Shown piece after piece: positions 54,110-64,000 of a stretch of 64,000 nt of DNA (its first letter is position 1; each line of letters begins with the position of its first letter). The notes beneath the pieces are model-generated. The model saw only the letters and a program-made list of their open reading frames with translations, ran no database searches and was not told the DNA's origin. The stretch spans positions 35,182,762 through 35,246,761 of the forward strand of contig NC_053042.1 in the NCBI RefSeq assembly GCF_003473485.1, in the 5' to 3' direction. Source of the DNA: Medicago truncatula. Lineage: Eukaryota; Streptophyta; Magnoliopsida; Fabales; Fabaceae. Made by a program: the position numbers and the translations under genes.

Positions 54110-55140
54110 CTTTTACTTGGTACATAATCTAGAAAGTTTTAGACATTTATCATGCAATTCATTAAATGTGTTTTGTAATTCATCATAGGAGGGTTTATTA
54201 TTACTTACCTTTTGATTTTTATCATCAGAGTGATGTGAAGTCATTAATGAGAGATGTGTATGTTCTTCGTTTTCAGAATCTAAAGATGAATTTATTTCAT
54301 TGTCTTCCCATGCAATATATGCTTTCTTTGATCTTATTTCCTTTAAATCCATTTTTCTTTTGAAGAGATGGACAATCAACATTGATATGACCGTGTTTTA
54401 CAAACTCAAAACAAGTGAAGTTTTGATTTGATGTTAATGTTTCCTTATTCTTCACAAGTCTCTTTCCTTGAACAAATTTGATTGTCTTGTCTTTCTTTAA
54501 GAATTTTCTTATTTTTTTAGTTTCAACTCATGTTCTTGCAGTTTTCCAAATAGTGCCGCCAGTGACATTTTTCCTAGGGATTTTATTTTCTGAAATGGTT
54601 GTCGCCTTTGGTTTCCATGCTCTTGTTAATTATCTATGAACCTTCAAATTCAAATCGTTGTTAGTAAAAGTTTTTTCTAGGGCGGTGAAATGACTGGTTA
54701 AATGAGTGAATCTTTTTTGCATATCTGTAATTTTCTCTCCGGTAACATTCTAAACATTTTATATTCTTGGGAAAGGGTGTTGAGTCTAGATCGTTTACTT
54801 ATTCGGTTCCCTCATGGGTGGTTTCTAAAGTATCCCATATTTCTTTTGTGGTCTTACAATTTAAATCCTAAGGAATTCATTCATCTCTAAGGAGGACACA
54901 TGGATGTTTATGGCCTTTTTGTTGTATAGAACCTTTTGGTGACCATCTTCATCCAAAGAGGTTTCTAGTTTTAGTGAACTTACATCATTTACAACCGTGG
55001 CGTGAATGTGGGGACCATTTTTGACTGCTTTCTAGATTTTTGAACCTTGTGCTTCAAGAAATATCTGCATACAAATTTTCTGAAAATCATAGTGCTCACC
55101 AGTGAAACTTGGTGGACGGTTTATGTTAGACCCTTCACCC
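54110..55140 (-). pseudogene. Ty1/copia gag fragment
   Basis: Minus-strand reading from about 55060: SKIWKAVKNGP-type text (with a stop), ATVVNDVSSLKLETSLDEDG, QKVLYNKKAINIH, MQKRFTHLTSHFTALEKTFT and LTRAWKPKATTISE; then a zinc-knuckle-like CFEFVKHGHINVDCPSLQKK (second cysteine lost), and KKAYIAWEDNEINSS ... SYDELQNTFNELHDKCLKLS. This is a copia gag with many frameshifts. No protease, integrase or polymerase was seen. Confidence 0.8.
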
Positions 55141-55641
55141 AAAAACTGAATTACAATTACTCAAAAGAAAATAATACAAAATATTCTTTAAACAATGAAC
55201 AAATTCTCTAAATTAACTCTTATTTCTGTTCGAATGCAAATAAACTAACTAAAAACATAACAAAAAACATCATATGATGCTCCATCTTCAGATATACATA
55301 GTTAAGAGATGATTTGAATACGAAATGAATTATATAAAGTTTATTCATTATTTAGGCAATGGTAACTTTAGTTGTTTTTTTAGGCTTAAATAGTTAAATC
55401 ATCCCTGTAAGTTCGCGTGTTTTTGGTTTTCGTCCCTGTATCTTTTTGTTGCGAAACAAACCCTGTAAAATACAAACATTTTGCTTTTGGTCCCTACCGA
55501 CTTCATATGTTACAAAAACGCATATGTGGAAAATGGAGAATGACATGGCAGTGGCTGGTGTGACAGATGCCGCTGATTTGGCAAATTGGATGATGAGTCA
55601 CACACTGAGAGGGACCAAAACCAAAAAACGAGAAGACTAAA
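55141..55641. other. intergenic repeat-like stretch
   Basis: From about 55380 the text (ggcttaaatagttaaatcat, ttttggttttcgtccctg, agggaccaaaaccaaaaaac) has the look of a legume non-autonomous transposon end, lying directly against the foldback at 55642. No gene is supported. Confidence 0.4.
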
Positions 55642-56752
55642 AAATTAAAATTTAAAAACCTTGGTCCTTCCATCTTTTTCCTGTCTTTCTTCCTCTATTT
55701 TCATCTTAGCCGCACACCTTCACCATTTCGTCTACCCATATCCTCCATTTCTGTTAAAATTTCACAGATAGATCATAAAACTATAAAATTTTCGTGATTT
55801 TCACAAAAGCATGGTTCTTTTGCACTAAGTAGTATAAAATAAAAACCATAGAGATAACATTCACCTGTGTCCACCATTTGTCTCGATTTGATATCAATTT
55901 CGAGGTGAAATGTTCTATAGATGCACTAATTATTTTTGCTTGGATGTTTAACTGAAACAGTACAAACTGAAACTAACATAAATAATGAATAGTAGAGAAT
56001 GTCATTTCACCTTCAACTACAGATAGTACAAGGACTTGAGAATGAATTGTAAAGAATTTCATTTCACCTTCAAATACAAATAGTACAATAACTTGAAAAT
56101 AAATATATAAAGAATGAATAATGAAGCAGAAATGGACTTCAAATGTATATATGAAATCTTGACTATAAAATTAAGAACATAAAAGTAATATTGATGTATT
56201 AATACAATTGAATTGCACTAACTACTCGTTGAAACAATGTATGAATGAAGTAAAGAAAATTTCTGGCAATAAATGAATTCAAGCTGGCTGAGAAAAAGAG
56301 GACGAGCTTCTAGCAACATCAACCGATGTCCAAGAAGATATACTATGTACAGGGGTTGATAAAATAAAACCAATCAAAAGCAAGTGTTTTTGCTCCTTCC
56401 TTCTCCTACTTCTGAACACCATAATTATCACAAAAATACATCTTCAACATAACACTTTTCCTTATTATCTCCCTATCAAGCATCTCCTCTATCCAACCTT
56501 GCCTCAATTTGTTCCACTTATTGTTCTGCCATAACAACAATTGTAGGATTGGTGTTACGAATGAGAACCAAAAAGAACCATGCTTTTGTGGAAATCATGA
56601 GAATTTTACAGTTTTATGATCTATATATGTGAATTTATAGCAGAAATGGAGGATATGGGTAGAAGAAATGGTGAAGGTGTGCGACTAAGATAAAAATAAA
56701 GGAAGAAAGACACGAAGAAGATGGAAGAACCAAGGTTTTTAAATTTTAATTT
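55642..56752. repeat. foldback element with arms of about 180 bp
   Basis: Left arm 55642-55820 (attaaaatttaaaaaccttg, cttcaccatttcgtctaccc, atggttcttttgc) is the inverted copy of the right arm 56560-56752 (aaagaaccatgcttttgtg, gggtagaagaaatggtgaag, ccaaggtttttaaattttaa). The 740-base interior is AT-rich and non-coding. Confidence 0.7.
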
Positions 56753-56984
56753 ATGCTACACAATTAGACTCCAAGTATATTATGTAAGATTTAGTCATCT
56801 TAGTCGTATGCACCCCTAGCCCCATGATCCATTAAACACTAATTGATTATGATTTTTTATAGGCAAATGTTAGTGGTAAATTAGTCAAGGGATGGGGAAA
56901 CTAATATCAACATGCATCAAACTCTAAATTAAATATTCTTCTTGATACTTTTTTAGCGTTATAACTTATACCACCGACCTATCA

Positions 56985-57130
56985 ATAATGAATTGATCCA
57001 AGTGATAAGGGATTTGAACACCTTCAGCAAGTGGTTAAGGGTTCAATCATCATCTCCTGTGTAAGGAGAAAACTCGATTGAAAGGGGAGAACCCACCTTA
57101 TATACCTCACCGATTTTCCAATGAAGATTA
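56985..57130 (+). mobile_element. SINE-like sequence
   Basis: Box A-like CCAAGTGATAAGGG and box B-like GGGTTCAATCATC about 40 bases apart resemble a Pol III promoter. No clear tail or target duplication was found, so this is tentative. Confidence 0.3.
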
Positions 57131-57895
57131 GTTACTGGTAAACGACAGTGAAAACTTTGTACCAATAACATAGTAACAAAATGAAACAACTTATATGTTG
57201 AAATATATCTTCGATAACTACTTAAGAGTATAAACCGTTTACAATTATTTGAATATAAAGCTTATAAAAGAACTGGTCTATTTCTACTTTGATTAGTATA
57301 ATATTCGGTAGATACGATGCACTTCATTCATCATATTAGTGACTTATAGTGGTGTGTCCGCTTTTAAGGTTTTTTTATTTCAAACTTTTTACATTTAGTT
57401 TGTCTATAAGTAAGTATTTTTCAAGAAGGTTTTGCCTTCAAACTGTTTTTTTTCTTCATACAAACAATTCAAGCACACAATTTTTTTTTTTCAAAATGAT
57501 TCAAGCACATATATCAGCATATACATATTAAAATAGTAAAGTGTTATATATTTTAATGTTTATTTATAATAATGATTTGTATTAAATTAGCATTTCATTG
57601 AAAAACATACCCAATAATTAATCAATTAAAATTTAGAAAAATGCAATTTTGACCAAATAATTATAAACCGTTTACTAGAATGAAAAAGTACCATTTACTA
57701 ACAATTAACAATATTTATATGTATTTATTCAATTATATATCACCATGGAGATATTTTATAAAGCAGTACAACAAAGTAACATAATAATTAAATTATTTGA
57801 AAACTTGATTGGATGATTTTATAAAAAATATTCATGAGAACAATGTATATTCTTAAACTAAAATTTGATTAAAAAATGTTCATAGTTTTTATTTC

Positions 57896-60080
57896 TTTTT
57901 TTTTTTTTTTTTTGGTAAGAAAGATAACAGTACAGAAAAAGAAAACAAAGACAGGAAGGAAACAGAAAAATCAGCCTCTAGGGAAGAAAGGTTTCCTCAG
58001 CCAAATGACACAAGAGAGTCTGCAGTCACGAACGCAATGCAGGAAGGTTTCCTCCGCCTCACCGCATCTACCACAAGTTGCTGAATTGGTGATATGTCTA
58101 TGTTGGAGCAAGGATAAAGTCGGTACCGCGTCGTGACAAGCTAACCAAATGAAGAATTTGAATTTCTCTGGTACCTGCAACTTCCAAATCCAAGACCAAG
58201 AAAAGTGATTGGTTCCATGAGGGAGAGAAGCCACTTTTAGTGAAGAAAACGCCAGTTTTGTTGTGACTCCAAATAAAAGCATCATCAACCGTACTATTGA
58301 AATTTGTATGAAAACTATTAATCGTGTCCGCGACTGGCTACAGAAGAGAAGTGTAAAGAGCTTCAGTGCGTTGGCCGGTGAAGGTTAACACATCTTTAAC
58401 TATAAGGTGAGTGTCGTGGATGTAGATAATAGGAACTAAAGAACCAAGATACCCATGAGAACACCAATTGCTAAATCAAAATGAGGAGGAGCCCGACCCG
58501 ACGCGCCAAGAGTACCCATTTTTAAGAACATCTTTGGCACGAATGATGGATGCCCAAGAAGGGGAGCTGCTGCTGGTGGCGTTGGCATGAAGGATGCGCG
58601 ACCCCTCTGTGTATTTAGAAGAAAGAAGATTCACCCGTAATTTATTCGTGGATTGGACCATGTCCCAAACTAGCTTTCCAAGGAGACAAGTATTGGCATT
58701 CCTAGCCGTTCTGATCCTAAGCCACCAAGACGCTTATGAGTAGTAATTTTCTTCCAATTAACCAGGTGAATACCCTTGTTATTAGTACCACGCCAAATGA
58801 AGTTTTGTGTTGTTTGATCAATACTATCGCAAATATTTTGAGGAAGCCAATTGATTTGCATGTAGTAAGTAGGAATGGAGGATAAAATAGATGTAGCTAG
58901 AGCCAGTCTACCTGTTCTATTGAGGAGTTTATTCTTCCAAGAAGCCAGCCTATTTTGCATTTTTTCAATGATGAAGTTGAAGTCGCTTCTCTTGGGGCGA
59001 CCTTTAAGCATGGGGAAGCCCATGTATTTTCCAAAGGAGGTTGTGATGCGAATACCAGAGATGGAGGTGAGCTTATTGATTTTTTCTTGAGGTGTCCATG
59101 TAGAGTAGAATGCTCTAGACTTGAAAATTTTAATCTTTAACCCCGAAGCCCTGCTGAATCTATCAAATAAATTATTGATGAAAGCGAAATTGAGAATTTC
59201 TAGCCTTAGTGAAAAGAAGAACATCATCTGCAAAGAGAAGGTGTGATATCTTTGGACCTCCATTAGTGATGTGGATAGGTTCCCAATTTCCGTGGAACAC
59301 AACATTATTAATAGCAATAGACAACTTTTCCATGCATAAGATGAAGAGGTAGGGAGATAGCGGATCACCTTATCTAAGGCCATGGGAGGGCTTAAAGGGA
59401 GGCAATTTATTACTGTTATAGAGAATAGAGAAGGTGGATGACGAGACACAGCGCATGATGAGCTTGATTGTGATGTCTGGAAAACCGAAATCATGGAGGC
59501 AAGAATTAAGGAAATCCCAATTGACATTATCAAAAGCTTTCTCCAGGTCAAGTTTGAAAGCTACGTAACCCTTCTTCTTCTTGGATCTTCTCATGAAGTG
59601 GACAATTTCCTGCAAAACAATTGAGTTATCAGAAGTTCCCCTACCAGGCAGAAAACTGCTTCGGTAGGGGCCAATAATATTATTGAGAATAGGCCTGAGG
59701 CGGTGCACAAGAACTTTTGTAATGATCTTGTAGATTATGTTACAAAGACTGATAGGTTTAAAATCTTTGTATGTGTTAGGGGAATCAATTTTTGGAATGA
59801 GTGCAATAAGAGTTTTTGAGATCTCCGGATCAAAGTGACCAGTGTGAAAAGCTGAGTGGACCATATGAAAAATATCATCTCCAACTATGCCAATATTGTT
59901 TGAAGAAGATACAATGGAAACCATCTGAGTCAGGTGCTTTGTAAGGTTTCATGGAGTTAAGGGCAGCATAAACTTCATTTTTGGTGATAGGCTTGGTGAG
60001 TGGAGTTTTGTCAGAGTCGTCAAGAGATGATTTCTCGAGTTTTTTAAGAGACTCATGAATTAGCATTCAATATATAAAAG
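57896..60080 (-). mobile_element. L1-type LINE, 5'-truncated, dead
   Basis: The T-run at 57896-57913 is the poly(A) tail. Minus-strand order: EVYAALNSMKPYKAPDSDGF, ALIPKIDSPNTYKDFKPISL, CNIIYKIITKVLVHRL, SSFLPGRGTSDNSIVLQE, LDLEKAFDNVNWDFL, GLR, stop, GDPLSPYLFILCMEKL, LLFADDVLLF, then ASGLKIKIFKSRAF and KYMGFPMLKGRP, ASWKNKLLNRTGRLALATSI, NFIWRG, and a zinc-finger-like C-terminus WKLQVPEKFKFFIWLACHDA, CGRCGEAEETFLHCVRDC. The catalytic FADD is intact, but stops and frameshifts break the frame. The endonuclease half is missing. Confidence 0.92.
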
Positions 60081-60488
60081 GATGAACTCATATGCACACC
60101 ATTTTTTTTTTTTAAGAAGAATATGCACACCATTAACTTTATGTATACCTACTTATAAAGTTACACTTGTACCTGAAAAGAAAAGAAAAAAGTTACAAAC
60201 ATACACCAATCTATATTTTAGATTTATTCAATTAATAATGTATGTGTTCTTTATTGTAGACAACATATAACATTTATTGAATGAATCTAAAATATGAATT
60301 TTTATTTATAATAGAAACCGGAGGGTATAAATGATTATGATTTGCAGATAGTGAAAAGTTGTTAAACTATAAGTGTATGAAATTTAATCATTAAGAACGA
60401 ACAAATATACCTTCTATTGTATGCCATTTTTAATTTTATTTAATATTAAAAAGTCGAGCTACAAGACACCTTCACGTTAAGTAAAAAA

Positions 60489-60570
60489 AAAAATGCGGAG
60501 TTGCATGTTCAAACTCGATAACCGCTGTCTTTTTACTATCTAAGTCATCTCCAAGAGACGTTATTTATTA
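60489..60570 (-). mobile_element. SINE-like sequence in copy A
   Basis: Reversed: GACTTAGATAGTAAAAAGAC (box A-like), then TCGAGTTTGAACATGC (box B-like) and an A-run (60482-60492 as mixed A on the plus strand). The matching piece in copy B is at about 62575-62640. Tentative. Confidence 0.35.
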
Positions 60571-60673
60571 TCTTTGTGTACCGAACTACAAAACGTTATT
60601 TAACATCTTTATGTATCGTATTGCTCAACAAAAAAAAAAACTTTATGTATCGTATAAAAAAGAATAAAAATGT

Positions 60674-61501
60674 GGTGGCATTTAGGATACACAAATGAAT
60701 CTTTTTTTGTACCATACCCAAATACAATTCTAGCCATTGATTCATAATTTAAATGTTCAATGGTAATGATTTTAGAAGGATATCTTGTAACAAAAAGTAG
60801 TAGATTGTTTTCCTGACAAAAGAACTTAGAGATAGCACGTGTACAGTTCATTCCGGTGCTTTTTTTTTCTGGGAGGATATTTCATGGTTCCTGTTATTAC
60901 CAAAGGATAATCATCTAGCTTTTTTTTTGGGGGTTTGAAATATTTATCAAGCTTTTGGTTAACATAAAATGTTTATAGATTAAGTATATTTTTGGGTTAA
61001 CATAATAGACATTTTTTTCCCAATTTTATTGGCAAATCATTCAACTTAAGATCCATCCATGGAATGAAAATCTTGTCACATGAACAAAGCAAAGCATCTG
61101 CAACTATTCCATATTAACTTACAATCGTGGACCATGGTTCTCTTTCTCTATAATTATTGTCATTGGTTTTGTGGGAAGCAACTCACTGTATAGAAGTCCA
61201 ACCATCTTCATAAGATGCAGAATATTGATGTTTTGGAAAGAAAATACTTAGAAGAAGGGATAATTATTCAACATAGGTGTATAGGAGGAAGATGAGAAAG
61301 GAGGGGAGAGGAGATGGTGAAGGTGGGGTAGACCAGTGGGTCCCACACGTTTTTGGTTAGGCAAAATAATCTTCTACTTCTCACAACAAATCACCCTTTT
61401 AAAATCATTACCATTAAAATCTTAAATTATAAATCAATGGCTTGTAATGCATTTGAAGTATGGTACACAAAAAGTTTTATTTGTGTATTGTAAACGCCAC
61501 C
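60674..61501. mobile_element. non-autonomous MULE-type element, 828 bp, 9-bp target duplication
   Basis: Left end ggtggcatttaggatacaca and reversed right end ggtggcgtttacaatacaca begin inverted repeats that align for about 105 bases (shared gtaccata, gccattgatt, aatggtaatgatttta). The 9-base repeat taaaaatgt flanks it (60665-60673, 61502-61510). Copy B carries the corresponding site without the insert. Long inverted repeats and a 9-base target site point to the Mutator superfamily. The interior has no transposase; whether it holds captured gene pieces I cannot tell. Confidence 0.85.
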
Positions 61502-61631
61502 TAAAAATGTACATCACATTCGAATAAAAATAGAAAGAGAGAAAGTTTCAATTTTTCCATGGAAAACAATTAATCACCAAATCCTAAAAACCAACCATTT
61601 TAATCCCGTTCAAGGCCATAAAATCTTTGTT

Positions 61632-62840
61632 TCACAAACCATTCAAGCACACATTTTTTTTTTCTTTCTGTTTAAATTCAAGCACATACATCGGCAGATA
61701 CATGTTTATAAGATTTAAATATTATTACACAAATTAAAATATTAAAGTGTTGAATATTTTACTGTTTGTTTATAATAATGATTTGTATTAAATTAGCATT
61801 TCATTGAAAAACATACCCAATAATCAATCAATTAAAATTTAGAAAAATGTAATTTTGACCAAATAATTAATAAGTTTGAAAACCATTTACTAGAATGAAA
61901 AAATACCATTTACTAACAATTTACAACATTTATATGTACTTCCTCCGTTTTAAAATATAAGCAAAATTCAGTTTTTAGGTTCATTCATTTAATGATGTAT
62001 ATGGTTCATAATATAGACCACATACATCATTAAATGAATGAACCTATAAAGTGAATTTTGCTTATATTTTGAAACGGAAGAAGTATTTATTCAATTATAT
62101 ATCACCATATATGTCGATATTTATGAAGATATTTTATATAAAGCAGTGCAACAAGTAACATAATAATTAAAATTGAAAATTTGATTGGATGACTGTATAA
62201 ATAAATTTCATGAGATGAGTTTATACTCTTAAACTAAAATTTGATTAAAAACATATTAATAGTTTTTATTTGGTTTAATATGTGGAACTTTAAGTATATC
62301 TAGGAGGTGATTTCTTAAGTGTTTTAAGAGACTCACGAATTAGCATTCAATAAAAGAATGATCTCATATGCACCATTAACTTTAAGTATAACTACTTATA
62401 ATGTTACACATATGAATGATTGTGATTTGTAGATAGTATAAAGATTTTAAAATATCGGTGTATGAAAATTAATCATTAAGAACGAACAAATATACCTTCT
62501 ATCATACACCATTTATTTTATTTTATTTAAAAGAGTAGAGCGACAAAACACATTCATATTAAGTGTAAAACAAAATGCGGAGTTGCATGCTCAAACTCGA
62601 CAACCGCCGTCATTTTACCATCTAAGTCATCTATCCAAGACATTGTTTACCATCTTTATATACCGAACTACGAAATATTACATCTTTACGTATCTTATAA
62701 ATAAAAATGGACATGTACATCACACCCAAATGAATATGGAAAGAGAGAAAAGGTTTTAATTTTTCCATGGAAAACAATTAATCACCAAATCTGAAAAACC
62801 AAACCATTTTAATCCCATTCAAGGCCATAAAATCTTAGTC
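61632..62840. repeat. copy B of the tandem duplication
   Basis: Compact copy of the unit described at 57450-61640. It carries its own Stowaway-like insertion at 61939-62083 and lacks the L1 body, but keeps about 45 bases of the L1 5' text (62306-62350, gagactcacgaattagcatt). Confidence 0.8.
61939..62083. mobile_element. Stowaway-like MITE, near-perfect palindrome
   Basis: The ends cttcctccgttttaaaatat and, reversed, cttcttccgtttcaaaatat, flanked by TA (61937-61938, 62084-62085), fold into an almost complete hairpin of 145 bases (tcattcatttaatgatgtat pairs with atacatcattaaatgaatga). Absent from copy A at the corresponding point (about 57721). Confidence 0.85.
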
Positions 62841-62980
62841 AAATAAATGATACGTTGTGATTATACCGTTCAAAACAAAAAGAAGATATTTTCAAAAACA
62901 TAAAATGGTTTCCTTAAAAAAAAAAAATAACATAAAAAGAATAATAATAAAAAAATATATTTTCTTCTCCGATGAGAACA

Positions 62981-63127
62981 ACTCCCGCGTCATCAGGCAC
63001 GTGTTTCTCCCTCTATAAAAACGAAACACAAAATTCACATTTTAAAAAAAATCAAAAATAAAAAATCTGAAAAATTAAATATTTTTAGCGTCAAAAACAA
63101 TACCAAAAGCGCGCGAACTCTCCCGCG
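62981..63127 (+). promoter_or_regulatory. probable FBL17 core promoter: G-box, TATA and GC-rich motifs
   Basis: CACGTG is at 62998-63003 and TATAAAA at 63014-63020, about 175 bases before the start codon, placing transcription start near 63045. Three short GC-rich motifs, CCCGCGT (62983-62989), GCGCGCGAA (63110-63118) and CCCGCG (63122-63127), stand out in AT-rich DNA and are partial matches to E2F sites (TTTSSCGC). The role is inferred. Confidence 0.45.
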
Positions 63128-63193
63128 TTATTAGTTCTTATATTTTTATTAAAACACATTGAACTCTCATTTTTCTTTCTCTCGTTCTTAACA

Positions 63194-63852
63194 ATGCAAC
63201 ACTCAATTAACGCCGCCGCATCGCAATCTTCACGCGGCGGCGACACCGCCGAAAGCTCCGATACAAAAAAAGGAAAGAAACGTGGCAGTTATAATTGTGG
63301 ACGTTGTGGCCTTCCCAAAAAAGGACATAACTGTAATATCAAAACGCCAGTTTCCACCACAACCACCACCACTACGCCGGTAGATTCATCTTTATCTATC
63401 GTTTCTGTACCGTCTGCGGTCTCGGTGATTCGTCAACCACCGTCGAATCTCCGGCGAGCGCTTTCGTTTGACGGTCTTGACGATCGAGGCAGTGGACTTG
63501 ATCTGTTGAGGCTTGACGATAAAGCGTATGGTGACGGTGACGGTGATGGAGATGGTGATGGCGATGGAGATTTGTTGGATCTGGAACTAGATCTAGAACC
63601 AGATCTAGATGTGGAGATTGATTCGAGCGGTTTGCCTGGGAATTTAAGGTGGGATGTTTTGAGGAGGTTACCGCCGGCGGGATTGTTATCGGCGGCGAAG
63701 GTGTGTAAGGGATGGAGGGAGACGGCGAGGAAGCTGTGGAAAGCGACGGAGGAGTTGAAGCTTAGGGTTCCGGTGAAGGTTCATGTTGGATTTGTTGCAT
63801 CGATGCTGCAGAAATGTCCTGGGATTTTGAGGCTTTCGCTTAGAATGGAAAG
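63194..63852 (+). CDS. FBL17: F-box protein FBL17-like, first exon (partial gene)
   Basis: FBL17 is the F-box subunit of an SCF ubiquitin ligase that removes KRP-type CDK inhibitors, needed for pollen germ-cell division. The exon starts MQHSINAAASQSSRGGD, has the family block KKRGSYNCGRCGLPKKGHNC (about residues 28-47), RRALSFDGLDD, an acidic Gly-Asp run, then the F-box LPGNLRWDVLRRLPPAGLLS / AAKVCKGWRETARKLWK from residue 147, and VHVGFVASMLQKCPGILRLS. A donor AG|GTGTGA at 63852/63853 ends it in phase 2; the open frame past it to 63895 is intron. Leucine-rich repeats would follow beyond the window. The name rests on memory of the Arabidopsis N-terminus. Confidence 0.85.
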
Positions 63853-64000
63853 GTGTGAAATTTTCCAGATCCACGTTAAGAATAAGATTAATTGATGAAT
63901 TATATGATATTGACTAATTTAATCGAGAATTAATGGTTTAGTATTGTAAAATTATATAATGCATGCGTAAATTGAAATATGTGTGTTGATTTCTGAAGAT
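63853..64000 (+). other. start of FBL17-like intron 1
   Basis: AT-rich sequence after the donor gtgtgaaatt. No acceptor or further exon is recognisable before the window ends. Confidence 0.6.

Larger units (their letters stand above)
57450..61640. repeat. copy A of a tandem duplication (expanded by L1 and MULE-type insertions)
   Basis: It matches copy B (61632-62840) in three blocks: 57450-57893 with 61632-62271; 60026-60660 with 62306-62700; 61502-61640 with about 62700-62840. Shared text includes tttgtattaaattagcattt, taccatttactaacaatt, aagaacgaacaaatatacct, atgcggagttgcatg and ttttccatggaaaacaatta. The L1 body (57896-60025) and the element at 60674-61501 occur only in this copy. Confidence 0.8.

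Noticed and set aside
55446..55640. Plus-strand 64-codon frame
   Set aside because: It lies in repeat DNA with transposon-end motifs (agggaccaaaaccaaa) and has no homology that I recognise.

Overview
The window is nuclear DNA of a flowering plant, almost certainly a legume close to Medicago or pea. It is AT-rich, its genes are split by GT..AG introns, and the encoded glutathione reductase matches my memory of the pea plastid enzyme nearly residue for residue. The repeats (Stowaway MITEs, foldback elements, Au SINE, Athila-like gypsy leader, hAT-like MITEs) are typical of legume genomes. All exon models come from reading splice sites and family similarity; every internal junction keeps frame.

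Layout: (1) 1-3.9 kb: a plastid ycf3 fragment inserted in the nucleus, foldback repeats and no convincing gene. (2) 4128-9494, minus: SRP9, four exons; its 4.4 kb second intron holds a degraded gypsy element carrying an Au SINE, and the 3' end of an RTE-type LINE. (3) 11833-16007, plus: a GAT1-like amino acid/GABA transporter, seven exons; intron 1 has a SINE and intron 2 an intact initiator tRNA-Met on the other strand. (4) 17202-17783: an intronless PRA1-family gene. (5) 18-27.5 kb: repeat-rich, with a three-layer nest of insertions at 24.7-26.6 kb. (6) 27877-33616: a GAUT5/6-like GT8 galacturonosyltransferase, eight exons. (7) 35422-36471: psbW, two exons, with a G-box/I-box promoter pair. 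(8) 38340-44173: plastid glutathione reductase, ten exons. (9) 44.2-63.0 kb: a gene-poor block of gypsy, copia and L1 remnants, inverted LTR-like sequences, two long adjacent hairpins, and a tandem duplication later modified by an L1 and a MULE-type element. (10) 63194 to the window end: first exon of an FBL17-like F-box gene, cut by the window edge.

The genes are ordinary single-copy housekeeping or plastid genes with no operon-like cooperation: protein targeting (SRP9), membrane traffic (PRA1), Golgi pectin synthesis (GAUT), photosystem II (PsbW), plastid redox defence (GR), amino acid transport (GAT) and cell cycle (FBL17). I see no evidence of a new multigene system. The best second-look items are the paired hairpins at 47.37-47.76 kb, the dated tandem duplication at 57.5-62.8 kb, the nested insertions at 24.8-26.0 kb, and the two competing splice acceptors of GAUT exon 6.
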